Shown: piece after piece, positions 43,800 to 57,911 of the stretch
How the letters are laid out: each line of letters begins with the position of its first letter
How positions within the stretch are numbered: the first letter of the stretch is position 1
Assembly: GCF_905147365.1 (NCBI RefSeq)
Contig: NC_056420.1
Location: 7,078,001 to 7,142,000 of the forward strand
From: Aricia agestis
Lineage: Eukaryota; Arthropoda; Insecta; Lepidoptera; Lycaenidae
Length of the DNA: 64,000 bases
Direction of reading: 5' to 3'
Translations under genes and position numbers: made by a program
Notes under the pieces: model-generated
The model's database searches: none
Told to the model about the DNA's origin: nothing
What the model saw: the letters and a program-made list of their open reading frames with translations, nothing else

Positions 43800-46700
43800 T
43801 ATAAAACATAAAATATGTCAATTCCTAGCTGGTTACATATAAATAAGCAATATTCAAAGTAGACGGATATTTAAAAAATGAAAGGAATCCGAAATGTGAA
43901 TCGAAAGGCAAAATGGCTAATCATCTTTAGTCTGGAGATCTAGAAGATCTAGAAAGTCGTGAATTTCGACCACATGCAACAAATAAACTAGGTAAATACT
44001 GCTAAACCACAGAAATATTAATTGCGTTGAATGGTTCATACATTTTAATTTAAAAGTTGGTCTTATTTATTAGATTCAAGATCACAACAAGAAGTAACAG
44101 TGTACCAGAGTCAAAACAATTTGAGTTACATAATAAGTTGCTTTGTAGCCTAATGTATAAGATTTATTAAGTTACATAACTCAAATGCAATTTGAAGTCA
44201 TTTCGATTTACAACACCAGGCAATGAGAATGCAACTCAGATTCTTTTTGGTACGTACAGAGTGGAACTCTTTGAAAATAATTTTTGGTTTGGCACAGGTT
44301 TTGGTAACGAATCAGCTACTTACAAATTACGATAGTCTACGCTATGTGCAATTTCACAGGAATAAAAAAGTTTTAAAGTTACAAAATGTTTTACAGTCAT
44401 GTTCTCTATGATTTGTGTTACATTTAAAATGAACAAAATTATTATAGGTCTATATTTAAATATGACACATTAAGTAGCTAGTAGTCATTTAAAAACTAGT
44501 GCATGTAATGCGCTACCTGACGATGTTGTAATGCTGATAAAATACATTATATTTATAATAATAAAAAAAATCGAAAGTGTAAAAAGGTACTAAGACTGTA
44601 AAAAGAAATCAATGTCACAATGTCACATTGTTTTCTTGCAACATTGTTGTAGAAGCTGATATTGAATGTTTTAATATTTTATATCAATATAATACAAAAC
44701 AAGTTATCGTTGTTGTAAGGTTCATTAAATAGAGCAATTTATCACAAAATCTAGAATTATAAAAAAGGAGTACTCCAGGTCGATCTCTGTGCTCTTTTTT
44801 TTATTTCATTTATACAACAAGCGGCCTGAAAAGGTACAATATGTAAATCATGAAAAATGAGACAATAACCATGAGATATCAACTCCCTGTTACAGTGATC
44901 AAAATAAGTGTGCCATTGGAATAATAGTAAAGTTTTCCTCCAGTATGGTAATTCACATCCGCTGCGTATTTTTCAGGCATGAATGGTGTTAAGGCCCCAA
45001 TGTTTTGCTATTACCTATCAGCATATTCTAGTGAATGAAGTCCAGAATTTTTACGAAGATTTTGTTACTTTTAATCAACATCAATTGTCGCCAGGAGATA
45101 TTAAGGGGTGCTAGGGTGACCTTTTCTATAAATAATACACACAAGGGACCTACGTTGAAGGAACAATTTTTTACCAAAACGTTACGCAACGCATTGGAAA
45201 ATTACTGCCACATAATTAAGTATATTCTATCGAACATCTAAAATATTAACAACGCTATTCACTTTCACTTGTATGTCTTTCAACAGTTTACTTTTTTTTT
45301 TGCGTAGAATTCATAATTGACAATCGCCAGAATATGTTCGTTAAATTTTATTTCATTGGCGATAAAATTGATTACACCAATGAGTTAAATAATATTTTAG
45401 GTGTTTCTTGGATGACATGTAACTGTAGAGAATTGTTTAAAAAACAGTCGCAAATTGATGAAGTTTTTAAAACTCGTCGTGTTGCACTGCAAGTTGCAAC
45501 CTTCAAAAAGTATTGATTAAATATCTGTCAACCACAACCACTTGCTCAACGTTTTATGAGCAAATTGCTTTAAAATTAACGTCATCGATTTGCTTGCTTT
45601 TGCGAAATTGCCTAAATGTCAAGCAACTGAAACTCCCACCTAGCCGCGTTCGCAAATAGGCGATTGACCGCTTATTATAATATATGGTCTTATTTAATAT
45701 CCTTCGATACTACCTATTATTCGTTTCTAATTATGTAATGCTATTCGAGAGACATTCTTGTCTATTTACTTAATTCTCCAAATATGACCAAACATTGAGA
45801 CGAGTATTGAATACATTTTCATTGACGTCAGAAGGTATCAGAATTTAGTAAAATACCTACTGTGTATTAATGGTATGTTTCAAGACAAGGAGTAATTTGA
45901 ATGACAATCCTCAAAAGCACTATGTCATCACTCATAATCCTCGGTCAAAGGATCAGTAATTAGTACGTCCAAAGCTATAATGACGATGCAAATCGACAAA
46001 ATATTGGCTCGCAGTATATTGCGTAATCTTATCTCTTACTATTTATATTAATCTGATTATTTAACTAAAAGTACTAAGGAACTGCTGCGAAGTTATCTCC
46101 CGAGCATGTTCCTAATTGCTTGACAGCTCGCTCGCTATATGCGGGTCTGCGAACGCGATATCTATTAATTTTATCAAGACTTAAAGGATTTTCCAGGTCC
46201 CACAGTTATTTACTGTACTTACAAATTATATGCAATAAGTGTATAATATTGTGGTTTGTGCTGTATTATTTGAGTGGTTTGGGTTATTTTAAAATCAGAA
46301 ATCCAAAGATCCAATTCCCAAACTTCTTTGTCAAGGGGTCCACTCTTGCACATGCTGCCATTGTCTCTCCTAAGTTTTATGAACCTCTTAATAATTTGTC
46401 TACAGTTTGAGTAAAAGCTCTTTTAATTTTATTGATCCATGCTCCATAGCAACAGTTTTGCAGATGATCTAATTCTAAACTATTCGCCAATAAGCACCAT
46501 TAGTGCTACATTTCCGGTTCTGAACAATTGGCCCGCTCCTTGGGCTGTTGCTAGACGGAACTATAAGCTGTTTCTCTAAATATAACATCTGCTAGTCTGC
46601 TACTAAATCTTCGTCTAAGTAGCTAGCTTAGTATGCACAGTTTATACTTAACTATCCATAACTTTCTGCACCTATTAATTTACTGAATAGTTACAAGCAC

Positions 46701-49700
46701 TTATTAGTGCTACTGCTTATCTGCTGTTGTTTCACAAGTAGCTATTACAATTGGTTTGTGTTTACTTTAGTCATTAAAGATTCTGAATCTAGAACGTAGT
46801 AAAGCCCAATGCAAATAAAATCAAGGAACTGAAAACGAATCAATAAGTTTCTCTATCACTACTAATTAAACAAGCCATCTTATTTGTTTAATCTCTGTTA
46901 ACAAGCACGTTGAAAACTGTACTGAGATGTGTGTTCAGAGCTATATTGCCTCTGATAGGATCTTATGCCGATCACATAAGAGCCACTTTCATCATTCTAC
47001 GAGGAAATGTAACTCTGTACGGGGATACAGTAAACACGGTGCCAGTCAGTACATCGTCACGACGTTGGGGGCGTGGCCGGCGTCACGCCGCGTCGGCGCC
47101 TCGTCTACCCGACCGGCCTACATCGCACCCTTCTTTCGGACTATTCTAGATAATTTTACTTCCTTAAAGAAGCGTAATGCCAACAACATAAGGCTTACTT
47201 ATAGAATCTTCGAGGTAGAATAACTCTGAACGCATAATTGTAAATTTAAAATCCAGCAGTTCAACAAAAAATTTTACCTCTAGAAGAAGCTTTATGTAAA
47301 CAAGACGAGGGTAGAATATCTCTGGACGCACTATAATTTTAAACTTTTGAGAAAAACTCTTGAAATGTCAGAACTGAGCTTTTATTAACCTCTAGTATCC
47401 GAGGACACTGCAGCGGGGTTTTTGGCATTTCTGATCATGCTTCACATTGTCATCATTCATCATGCAAACTTTTTTTAAATTTAAACAATTAAATGGTAAT
47501 AAAAACGAAGCCGCTCTGATAAAAGACAGGTACAGCAAATGTTACGAAATTTTTGAATTAGCGCAACTTAATTGTTGAAATAATTATGAATATTCGAATG
47601 CAATTTGCATTATGTTTGCAAGTGAACGTAACACTTATGTGGTTATTTATGTAAAATATTATGTAAAGTTCCGATATAGTCACGTGTCCAATATCGATTC
47701 AGTGGTGCAGGGTGAAACGCACTAATTTCAGCTCTTATTGTTACAACCCCTAACTTGAGGGAGCTCTGATAACTCGGCTGACTTCGGAAGAACAAAATGT
47801 ATGGAATTGATAATGTCGGTAAATCAATAATTATTATTAGTTCCATTTCATTTTATTCCTTTCTGATGATTCCTTTGATATCTTTTTGTGTAACCTCCTG
47901 ATGTTTATTTTATAGATAAAACTTGTATTTTAGAATAGTCCCCCTTGTCTATACTGAACTTAGAACAAGTCGTTTGACAGATTTGGAACAAAACATGTAT
48001 GACTATAACTTCTGCATACCCACTACCCAGAGTAGATATTTTTAATAGTAAAGGATCCCAAAATATATTAAATATATCTTTTAGATATAATATAATAATG
48101 AAATAGAAATCTCCACAATAATGATGCAGGCTGCGCGAGATGTTCGGTAAAATTCCTCATACGATATCCACTCTCGAACGCGTGTTTCGCACCTTGATCT
48201 AAATTCTTGCGACATTGTTATAGATGCGATGTGTTTTGCCGCTTTTATACGACTGTTTTGTCTATAGTCCATACTACATAATATTATATGACATTGATAA
48301 ATTAAACTCATTGAAATGTTAGGAAATGGTGACCTTTTCTGCTTGAATTTTATTTGTATTGTAATTTGTTATATTTTGTTACTTCTTTTGTAGTGCAAAA
48401 GTTACGAGTGATGAAATACGGTTAGATTACGAAAGCAAAATTTTGTAAATCAAATTGCCGCTTGCAACATGAGAGGAAAATGTAAGTTTTTAGTAAAAGT
48501 AATCTCAGCGAATGTAGACAATGAGGTAGCCGTCAATGAGAAAGAATACCTTTTACTTCCCATTGTTTCCGAAGGTACTAAAAAATCATAACGCGATCTG
48601 AAATTCACGTAGAAAACGCTATCGAAAGGACCATCGGAGAGAATTTTTCTGTTCACTTTGACCGTTTTAATGTAGCCATTAGTCACGTTGAAAGTGTGCT
48701 GGACAATAATGTTACGCAAGCGATCACGTGATTCGCCAGTGGTAAAGCAAGTGTAGCTATAGGTGTATCGACGGAACTCCTATCGCGTTGGGTAACCAGT
48801 GGAAAGAGCTTCGTTAGTTACGTAGAGGTTTCGATACAGCCTCGCGACGTAAGGCCGTGGTTGCAGTCACGTCGGTGAGAGGCGCTAGCCGACGGAAGGT
48901 CGCGAGCAGAGATCGCAAAGAGAACGGCACTATAATGAATCCTTACGAGACACGCCCGAATTTTTACGCAACGCGACGATAACTTTTTCTCATTTCAATA
49001 ATATTGCTAAAATTACTCGTTCGCAACGTGTCATCGTTATCTTAGGAAGTGATAACGAAATATTTTCCAGGCGGTAGGGTTTTATCTTATCAGTAACACA
49101 CGAAAAACAATTAACGAGAGAATAGTTCATTAACCGCATAGAAATATTTTTAATTTATTTTGAGTGTTCGTAATGAACTATTTGCTTATTTGTACACCGT
49201 TAGTACTAAACTGTGTAGTAGTAATTAATTTATAATTACAATAATTATTCTCATCACACGATCGATTTGTACCACATTGTTTTGCAACAATAAATGGCAC
49301 TCGGTTGTTTGTCAAAAAGTCATGCATCCGAAGACTGATGTAACTCCGCCGCGTCCGAGTCCACTATATCGTCCATTAGAAAGTCGGCAAATATGCAAAT
49401 AGTATCGTAGAAACCTCACAAATAACTGGCCACTCACTCCGCCTTTAAATGTGTCTGCGATGAAAGTTACGAATGCTGTTAATAATGTAGATACAGCTCA
49501 CGGATATCACCAAATTCATCTGAATTTTTTTTCACGAATAGTAGAAAACATTTAACATAAGGCACCTGTTGCCAGGCTGATGATGCCGTTCCTTAAGGGG
49601 GTTTGACCCCTTTGAATGCCACAGTTGCATTTTTACGAAATTGTTGCCAAAAATATATCAATTTACATACGTACGTTGATGATTTTTTATTGATTACAAA

Positions 49701-52700
49701 GTGAAAGTTTTAGGTTATGCAATTATTGCACAATCGATATTCTATTATTTACTTATTGAAGCACTCCAGAAAGTGTTTATCAATAGATAAGGACTGACTT
49801 ACTTGTTGCATGAATGGTCAAGCATTTTTGAAGTAATAAAAGAGACTATAGAACTTAACAATAAAGGTATGATATTTTATTCATTGATTTGGTAGCTCAA
49901 ATAAAGAAATAAACGTTATATCTACAGAAAATTTGAAAATTTTGTAGTCTCAGTTGGTTAGTTATGATGAATAACAATTATTTCTTGTTTATTCAGAGCT
50001 GCCAACAATGAGGAAAATGAAGATACTTCAAGAAATATTATACGACTTATTGTTCCAACCGTTTTGTTTGAGTAAATGGAATCTGTTTCTAGGCATACAA
50101 TGTTACAGTTAAACTTACGAATTCTTAAAGGTGTATAAAAAATAAGATAATAACAGGCCGGTAACCAATTAACATGGGCGATCACAGCCCAGCTGCGTGG
50201 ATTTCCCGCTACGATGCGTGTTAAGAACTATTTATCGTTTGCTGCTGACGTGGGATAGCATTGAAACGAAGCAAGCGACGAATATAATGAACCTTGTGGC
50301 GATCAATTTAAAGGTGATATTTCACCGAACGACCCGTCCACCTCCACGGCGTTACGTCAATAAGATACAACACGTTAACTGGCTCGGTTGGGGCGTGCGA
50401 CCGCCTGTTTGCGTCCGGGTCTGTCGCGATGAATGTATTATAGAGCATCTCTCGAAATTTCTTGCAGAGTTGCCGAATTTAACGCGAATCCTGAAGTTAA
50501 TGTCGAAGTGGCGAGTTAAATAGACTATATTAGAATTTTATTATTCTCGGTTGAGCTAACCGAACCGGTTCGGTCGGCCTCTCACTTTGCAACTCCGTGT
50601 ACCGCTTATTGCTCGCTGAGAAATTAGGTAACCAACAAAGGCACGGTGGCTTCGTACGCCGAGCTAAATACATTAATATCTTATATAAATTTGAAAATTG
50701 TCGTGTCCTATAGCGAATTGCGTAAAGTTATGCTGTTAGACAAAGCTGAGAATATGTGCTTGATTAAAAACGTAAGAATTGAATGTAATGCGAACACAAG
50801 TACGAGTTAGTAGTGTCTTGAAAAAAAAAAACGATGATGGATTTCCTCGTATTTTCCGGTCCACTCGAGGTACAGAATCAAACGACCTTCGCTAAAAGAC
50901 AAACAATGAACGGCAACCTTGACATGATAAATATTGTACAGCTGATGAATTGCACCCATTACCTACAAATAGATTATCGCATCATATGGGCTACTATTTT
51001 TGTGAATAACCTGTAAATAAAGCAGAAAAACACAAGAATGACAATGAAAATGCGAGTGATGTGAGGGGCGAGACGGCTGTTCACCGAATGCCGAAGTGTT
51101 CCATCGCGACGCGCTCTTTATATCGGCCGAGGCGGTATCGCAGAGAAAGCCGCGCGCCGCGCTCCCCCGCGCGGCTTAACGCCCGACTCGTGGCGGGTTT
51201 TTTCCTCGTCAGCCGCACTGCCACACACTAATTAAATACAGTATACCTCACCTTGGGTTCATCGGGGGCGAAGCGACTCTTTATCATCTAATGTTACTAG
51301 TTTGATACGGTTTAATCTGTCACAAACACTCGAGCATTCTTTGTGTTCGAAAAGTCGCACGTTTGTTTACATTGAAGTCGCCGTGTTTGGTTTCCTCGAC
51401 ACAAATATAAAGGTGGAAATGTTGACAAAGGAAAACAAAAACATCAGCATAATTTTCCCCGTGATTAGCATACAAGTATCTAATTTTTTTTTAAGACTAC
51501 ATCATTGAACTGTTAGTCATCCTGATTTTCAATGTATCTGAGCAAGGACCCATTCCTATTTGCAAGATTTTTATATTTTTGTGCAATTATATTAGCATTA
51601 GGCCTTATCGAATTATTGCCTCAACAATTTGTGTAATGCAGCACACTTTTTAATAGGTTAATTGCCTGGCATTGTGGTGCTGGCAGACATTGTCAACCGC
51701 GACCTTAAAGTGGCACTGGGCCACGCATGTAGGTGGCTGCGTCATCAAACGATGCGCGGACGATTGACGGCACCTTACCTTATCTACATTCGATAGTATA
51801 TTTTGTATGTGACATTACATTGACATTTTTCACGCTGTCTCCGACTCGACTAACATACGCACAATAACAACAATTTTAGAGGTGACATCGATATCTTTAA
51901 AACAGAAACAATAAAATATGAACGACCTACCAGGTCAAAAGTAAGGTTAACGTGCTGGAGCTATTCTAGCGTGCAATTCGTAAACATAAAGACGAGCTGT
52001 AGTAAAAACCTGTACATATTTGAAGGGTCCTAGTGTGGCTCGTTACGTGGGTGCCTCCATAAGAATTTGTAGAACCATACGGTGATTACACTGTCGCGAG
52101 GGAAGAGTGCAGGCGCTTCACTAACAGTAAAATATAGCCCTAGGTTATAATTATGATGATTAGAATTGTATATTACGTTCTCGAGTTTTTCATTGAACAT
52201 CGCGTGTGTGTACAGTAGATGGTGAAACGGTACGATGATCGGGCAGTTACTTGTATCGCGACGTTGCCATTCCTGGCGATGAAAGTCGTTACTCACTGTG
52301 CCCCTGTAGCGCATTACGTGCACCTCACACGTATACCACCCATATCTCCTTATCCTAACCAGTAACAACGCCATATATGGCCTTAAGCGTTTCTTTTCTC
52401 ATGGGTTTCATAATCTGCCTCACCTCACTTTTAAGTTTTTATATCCTTGAAAGCTACATTTTCTTTCACTTTATCAACGTCTGCACCTGTTCTAGAATCT
52501 TCTTGGAGTTTTTTGTTGTATTTTTAAATGAAATTGTGTTTATAAAACACTTTTATTAGTTCGGTTAGTGACATTTTAGGTAGCGTTCCAAGTCTGTTAA
52601 TTTTGTTTACGCGTTCTCCATATTATGTTTTGTGTAGAATACAGCTGTATAGAATGTAACTCTAGTAACGTTTAAAAATACTACGGCCACGCTATTATAT

Positions 52701-53708
52701 CTGCGTCGTCCCACTAAAGATCAGTTTCTACCTGAACGCGAATTATTTATGGAGGACGATTTTGAAGCGGCAAACTCGATAGAAATAGATAGTTCTAACA
52801 AATTCAATAGGGTTTTGTTTCTATTAACATTTATGTATTTGAATAACAAATGTTATTAGATTTTCTCAAACGATAAGAATACATAATTAATTTGCTTCTT
52901 TAAAGTTAACTATTATCTCTTTCTCAGATTTTTTTTCTATTGTCATTAGCTAAAATATATTATGTCTTTGATAATATACATTTTGATGCACCACCATTTT
53001 ATACTTACCTTAGGCTGCCGGTTGGCAGCGGACGACATGATCGCTAGCTGCGGAGGGTATTTCATAGAAATACATAGAAACCAGTAGTGTCGCGACGACA
53101 CGTCGTCTGCAGTTGCGACTTGCGACGTGTCGCTCGGTTCCAACCTGTTTTCATTTGACTTTATTGAGTTTATTAATTCAATATTTCATGGTCTGCTAAA
53201 ATTGGAAATTAAGTATTATTAGTTTCGTGGTTTACTGCTTGCATATATATAAAAAATAACGCGATACATACCTACATTTAAGAAGTATAAAATTTCTAAA
53301 TTGAGGTTAATAAAATCATTAAATATATGCTCCACATATTACACTACGATGACCCCAAATGTTATTTCTAACGCTATGCGTGATACTTCTAACAGCAAAT
53401 TAAACGGGTTTGTTAAAATTGTACGGAACCTAACTTTACAGCTCTGCAACGTTAAAAATAACGATGCTTACATAAAAACGCGAAAAGATACGCTTGCATA
53501 GACAATGCACACTTTGTGCCATAATTCCATTTGGGTTCAATCCACTTTTCCAAATTTGCACGCGATGTTTCCGTTGCAAATTAGATCTCATCGTCTAAAC
53601 TCTAAAGCAATTGTCTAATTGTTTTGACACGTTCCGTGTTCAGTCCTTATTAGTGAAATCTGTTGTATCATGTATGGAAAATTTTGACGTTGTCTTCGTC
53701 TATCTAAT
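43800..53708 (+). other. Intron 2, transposon-poor DNA with CpG-rich islands
   Basis: Nearly 10 kb (interrupted by no recognised transposon) without any gene I can support. CpG-rich sections at about 47040-47140, 48720-48970, 50200-50620 and 51060-51250 stand out. At 51120-51180 a TTTATATCGG box precedes a GC-rich hairpin with perfect 10-bp arms AAGCCGCGCG (51147-51156 / 51168-51177). Short open frames are unremarkable. Confidence 0.45.
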
Positions 53709-53844
53709 TTAGGGCCTGTAACCTGTTCCACCACTTCCTGATAATTGCCGGATAGGCTATCCACCACTTAACTTGGAAAATTTGTCATGTTATGGATAGC
53801 CTATCCGGCACTTTATCAGGAAGTGGTGAAATTGCAGGTCCTTA
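53709..53844. mobile_element. Palindromic MITE, TTAGG-ended family, copy 3
   Basis: The best-preserved copy. The arms start TTAGGGCCTG.. and end ..CAGGTCCTTA, with CCACTTCCTGATAA and GCCGGATAGGCTATCC in both arms. 136 bp. Confidence 0.85.
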
Positions 53845-54499
53845 GTATCATATAAATTATTATTATAAACGATTCAGAACAAACTACTAATCGAAATGAG
53901 AAGTTTTGCAAGTGACAAAGACGGCATGTGCTATCAGTGCCTCGTCTTTTGTTTCTTGTATCAGATTAAGAGATTCGTCTGTTGAATTGCAAATTAGACT
54001 GACATCTCCGGCATACTTGTGTGAATCCATGCGTTTATCATTTGCATGTATAGAACTTCCACACATAATATTATGCTCGCATCTTTATGTTTAACGTGAT
54101 ATGTTATTGCCATAAAGATAGCATGTGTATAACAACATTACTGATACATAATATATTATTTATACTCTTGATAACAAAACCTCGTTTATAAAGTGTGGGT
54201 TAAACACTCAGTGTAGTTTTTGAGAGAACATTTACGTAATAATATTTGCTCGCTAGCTGCGTCGGTATGATATAGCAAATTAATATACCTTTACCACATG
54301 TTTCGCTCTTCTATTTAAGTTCAATAGGTTATAAGTTAATATTTTTTCGTTTGTTTTTGTAACATCGAATCGAAAGTACATCGTTTTTGAGACGATAAAT
54401 TGTTCTCTTTAAAAGTAACCGTTCTATAAACAGTATTATTTACATTTTTTGCATTTTTTTTCATAATAGATTTTTAATTTTGTATTTCTCTCTTTTCAG
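53845..54499 (+). other. Intron 2, distal part with exon 3 acceptor
   Basis: No recognised repeat. Ends in a strong polypyrimidine tract, TATTTCTCTCTTTTCAG, at 54499. Confidence 0.55.
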
Positions 54500-54589
54500 A
54501 AAATTTCCATCCCGGCGCCGATCAGCAACAATGGGGAATCAACATTTCATTTTAGCATTAGTAGTAATGCAGAAATGGAGGGTCCACAG
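54500..54589 (+). CDS. Ell: ELL exon 3
   Basis: 30 codons in phase 0 (residues 62-91), acceptor CTTTTCAG|AAA and donor CAG|GTAATA. The conserved ELL piece FHFSISSNAEMEGPQ is present (compare the 'FxFxLSSxxxxxxPQ' of other ELL proteins), preceding the GSFEC segment encoded by exon 4. Confidence 0.9.
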
Positions 54590-54858
54590 GTAATAAATGA
54601 TAATGATTAATGAATATTATGCGGAGGATTCTGTGACAAATTTTTGTCATACATGAAATCTACGATATCCGTACGTCAATGAGTCATTGGATGCAATTGA
54701 CAACATTTCAAAATTTTAACATGGCTTTTTTATTATTTTATATGAAAGTAGACTTAAAATAAGGCGACACGTGTTTCTTGCTTTTTCAAAATTATGTTTT
54801 TATGATACCTAAAAAATAGATTTTAATCCTTCGTATTCTAAAGAGACGTAAGCGCCAA
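54590..54858 (+). other. ELL intron 3, start
   Basis: Donor GTAATA, then AT-rich sequence with nothing recognised. Confidence 0.4.
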
Positions 54859-55137
54859 GTGACGTCATACTTACGTCTGAACGGTTAATTCCATTACACT
54901 TTAACAAAAGAAAAAATCTGCCAATGTAAGTTTGTTACGTTTATTATGACGTCTGTCAATGTCATCGTCAACCTGGAGGATAGGTAACCAATGAGGTAAT
55001 GTTATTATTTAGAAATGTCAGTGTTGACAGGTGGTTGACAGTGACGTTTTTGTTTTTATGCTTCATGTTGTCTTTTTAAAACTATTTTACACCAGGCAAA
55101 CAAACTGTATGATATTATGCCGTAAGTATGACGTCAC
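54859..55137. mobile_element. MITE whose ends carry TGACGTCA
   Basis: Inverted ends GTGACGTCATACTTACG (54859-54875) and CGTAAGTATGACGTCAC (55121-55137) are perfect over 17 bp and each includes the 8-bp CRE sequence TGACGTCA. The interior is rich in TGACAG/CTGTCA. 279 bp, non-coding. Confidence 0.75.
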
Positions 55138-57750
55138 AGCGTATTTTTCAGTTTTTATTTATTTTCTCAGTAAATAAGCAATATAAAAATTTTTTGAATA
55201 TTTTTTTGATATCAGGAGAAGAAACTAAAGAAACGGTATTTTTTATTTTAAGGCTTAAAAATTTTGAAATGTTGTCAATTAGCGTTACTCTTGGATCCAA
55301 AATAATATCTGAATAATATGTTGTCGCACAGTCGGAAATGATACAGCGATTGCTTTTAATTGGATACAAACAATCATTATATTAAGAGACTCTTAGACAA
55401 GAACTCCTATGACTTAAGTTGCGCATAAGCGATGTAACAAGATTAACCCCTTGGTAACTTCATCGTCTAAATCTTGTAAATAAACTTATTTTAGTACATC
55501 TATTTACGTAAATAAACAGAAAGTAGCAATGTGTGTTACGCAACTCGAGACAATTAAACGTTATGCAAACAGAATACCTACAGAAAAATATATATTCTGA
55601 AGGCATTTAAAATTTGACAATGCGCAATCGCAAGGTTTAAACTGTAAACTTAATTTGAATACAAATAACATAATATTTACCTACTCTGGAGCTGCCATAA
55701 GAATTCAATTGTTCAAATAATATTATACGCCCATTAGATTAGGTTAGATGACGACAAAATATATTTGACGTTGCCGGCAATATCAATTTGCATTAATTGC
55801 TTCTTCAGCTATGTTCGTCATCTTTTCATGAACCATTACCTAAATGACTCATATCTCAATCATCATTTCCATTAATGTAACAGTATCCCTCCCTACTAAT
55901 GAATTGTCTTCAGTCAATGTTTTATACAAGATTTTCCTACAATGATACCAAATCACAGCACACTTATTTACTAGTCAAGATCTTTCTTGTAACATTTCAA
56001 CGACATTTCCTCTCGCTAGCTTAAAAAGATTGATTTTTGAGACCTCTTTTGCTTCTATTTCTCTATTTAATATTATGTCATTGAGTCGATGTAATTTTTC
56101 TGAAACTTGATCACTATTACCTCCATCATAAAAAAAGTCTTTCTATGCCAATCTATGTTATAAAGAAAGAATAAAAAAATTAATAACGTTTCTTTATAAC
56201 ATTTCTATGGAAGGTTCACCAAGAGCGATTCTCCATTATACCATCGACGTTTACCTTAGTGTGGGTTAGTAGGTCGCGGAACTGTCTCCACCTTAACTTT
56301 CTGACTAATTTGTTGTATGTATATTGATTTCTTATCAATTATCATCATTACTTTTATTTCTATCATTTTTATGATCTTGCTTATAGTCTTTATATTGCCT
56401 AGAATCTTGTGCTGCTATAGTTCGTAGATCCCAGAGTTCTCTAGCATCAATGAAGTAGACTTATGCAAAGAGTTTTTGGTCCTCTCTTATCCCAAACATA
56501 CCTCAGGTGATCTTAAGAACATTTTTCTCCCTTTAGAAAAAAGGTGCTAGAATCTTCTGAGTATTTGTGTCAATAAGACCAGCATAGAGTACAGGAAGTT
56601 GGTAGAATCTCACAAGTATTTACACTTTCACCGAGACATTAAAGTATTGCTAAGCTCTTTCCAATTAATTTTAACGTTGAAATTAGGCAATGGCTAACGA
56701 CTTAACGATGCTTCGTAATTACTAGCAAGTATTTTAGTAATTTCGTTGTTGTTTTCAAGGGCTTACAATGCTCAGCTATCTATTGACCGATAAAACTGTT
56801 TAAGAAGATGGTAAAATTAGCTTGAATATCATTGAAATTGGACGTGATTTATAAATTTGTTGTTTTACATTAGGGGAAGGGAAATGGGAAAACTCAAGTT
56901 ATCAAATACCTACAAAACTTCGAACAACAATATATTATATCTAGTCCAGGTATATTACGAACTTGCTTAAATTTTATGAAATCCTACATAAATTGATTTC
57001 GTCCTTGAGAGTTTACTGGCGTTTAATGTGATTGAACACGTATTTATAATAGGGCATGTTTTAATTGTACATCGGCGTCTCTGATTAGGTAAAAAATGTA
57101 AAAGTCCATTGTGGAATGTCTAGTATGAGTAATTAGAGTTGGAATGGGTTAATTGCGCTTAAAGAAATCAGAGTTGTGTGTAGCGAGGGCTTTTAACTGC
57201 GAGGTAGCCTAGGTCAAAAACACACAGCGTATGTTAACTATGCTATAGCTATAATACGACTAGATGATGCGAACTTGCACAAAAGAAAATGCTGCAAGAA
57301 TTACTTGTCCTTCTCGGTGTTGTAGTCTTTATTTCTGCTTAAATCCCTCAAAATTGGTCGAATACTTTTGGAGCCTATTCAATGCATGTCAGAGAAAATC
57401 TTATGTACTATCTAAAATCTTAGGTACGTAGTTTGGTCGCGTTACGTCAGAACTATCCAACCGATCGCATTATTATCACTCGCTCATATTATCGATGTGA
57501 CTAAAAGAGAGAACATCTGACTGATTTGAGGGCAGAGTTCTTGGAAGGAATTTATCTATGACTTTAAACGACCAGTCGAATCGCAGACATTAGTGTTGAG
57601 GCTCCCCTACACATTGCGAATGCTTACGGCATCAGGGCACTGTACCTGGGCCTTCAGGGGTCGCAAATGCTCTATTCCTATTATTTCTTTGTAGAAGTCA
57701 TCTAGCCCTCGCTTAAAACATTCCAATATTTCCAGCGATAAAAAGTTACC
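55138..57750 (+). other. ELL intron 3, no recognised elements
   Basis: About 2.6 kb. A small hairpin (TTATAAAGAAAG / TTTCTTTATAAC) lies near 56157-56208. No gene. Confidence 0.4.
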
Positions 57751-57792
57751 AGACATAAATGGTTGCAGGGTTCGTTCGAATGCGTCCGGAAT
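57751..57792 (+). pseudogene. Partial duplicate of ELL exon 4 start
   Basis: 42 bp identical at 41 positions to 57894-57935, which is the last 18 bases of intron 3 and the first 24 of exon 4. The duplicate therefore has its own ATGGTTGCAG| acceptor (G at 57768) and encodes GSFECVRN before leaving the exon sequence. Reading on in frame gives RLAQGLFLWA and a stop at 57823-57825. There is no donor close by. Weaker similarity extends upstream. Confidence 0.85.
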
Positions 57793-57911
57793 AGGCTGGC
57801 ACAAGGCTTATTCCTATGGGCCTAATAGCAGTTGACAACTCTTCTAGCACTTTGAGCATTTTCAGCATTTCCAGCAATAGCTTTGGTCTAATCAGACATT
57901 AATGGTTGCAG
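57793..57911 (+). other. End of ELL intron 3
   Basis: Includes TTTCAGCATTTCCAGCAATAG and the exon 4 acceptor ATGGTTGCAG ending at 57911. The immediate polypyrimidine tract is weak. Confidence 0.5.

Noticed and set aside
53709..53844. Interstitial telomere sequence
   Set aside because: Only a single TTAGG occurs at the end of a MITE arm; there is no tandem array.
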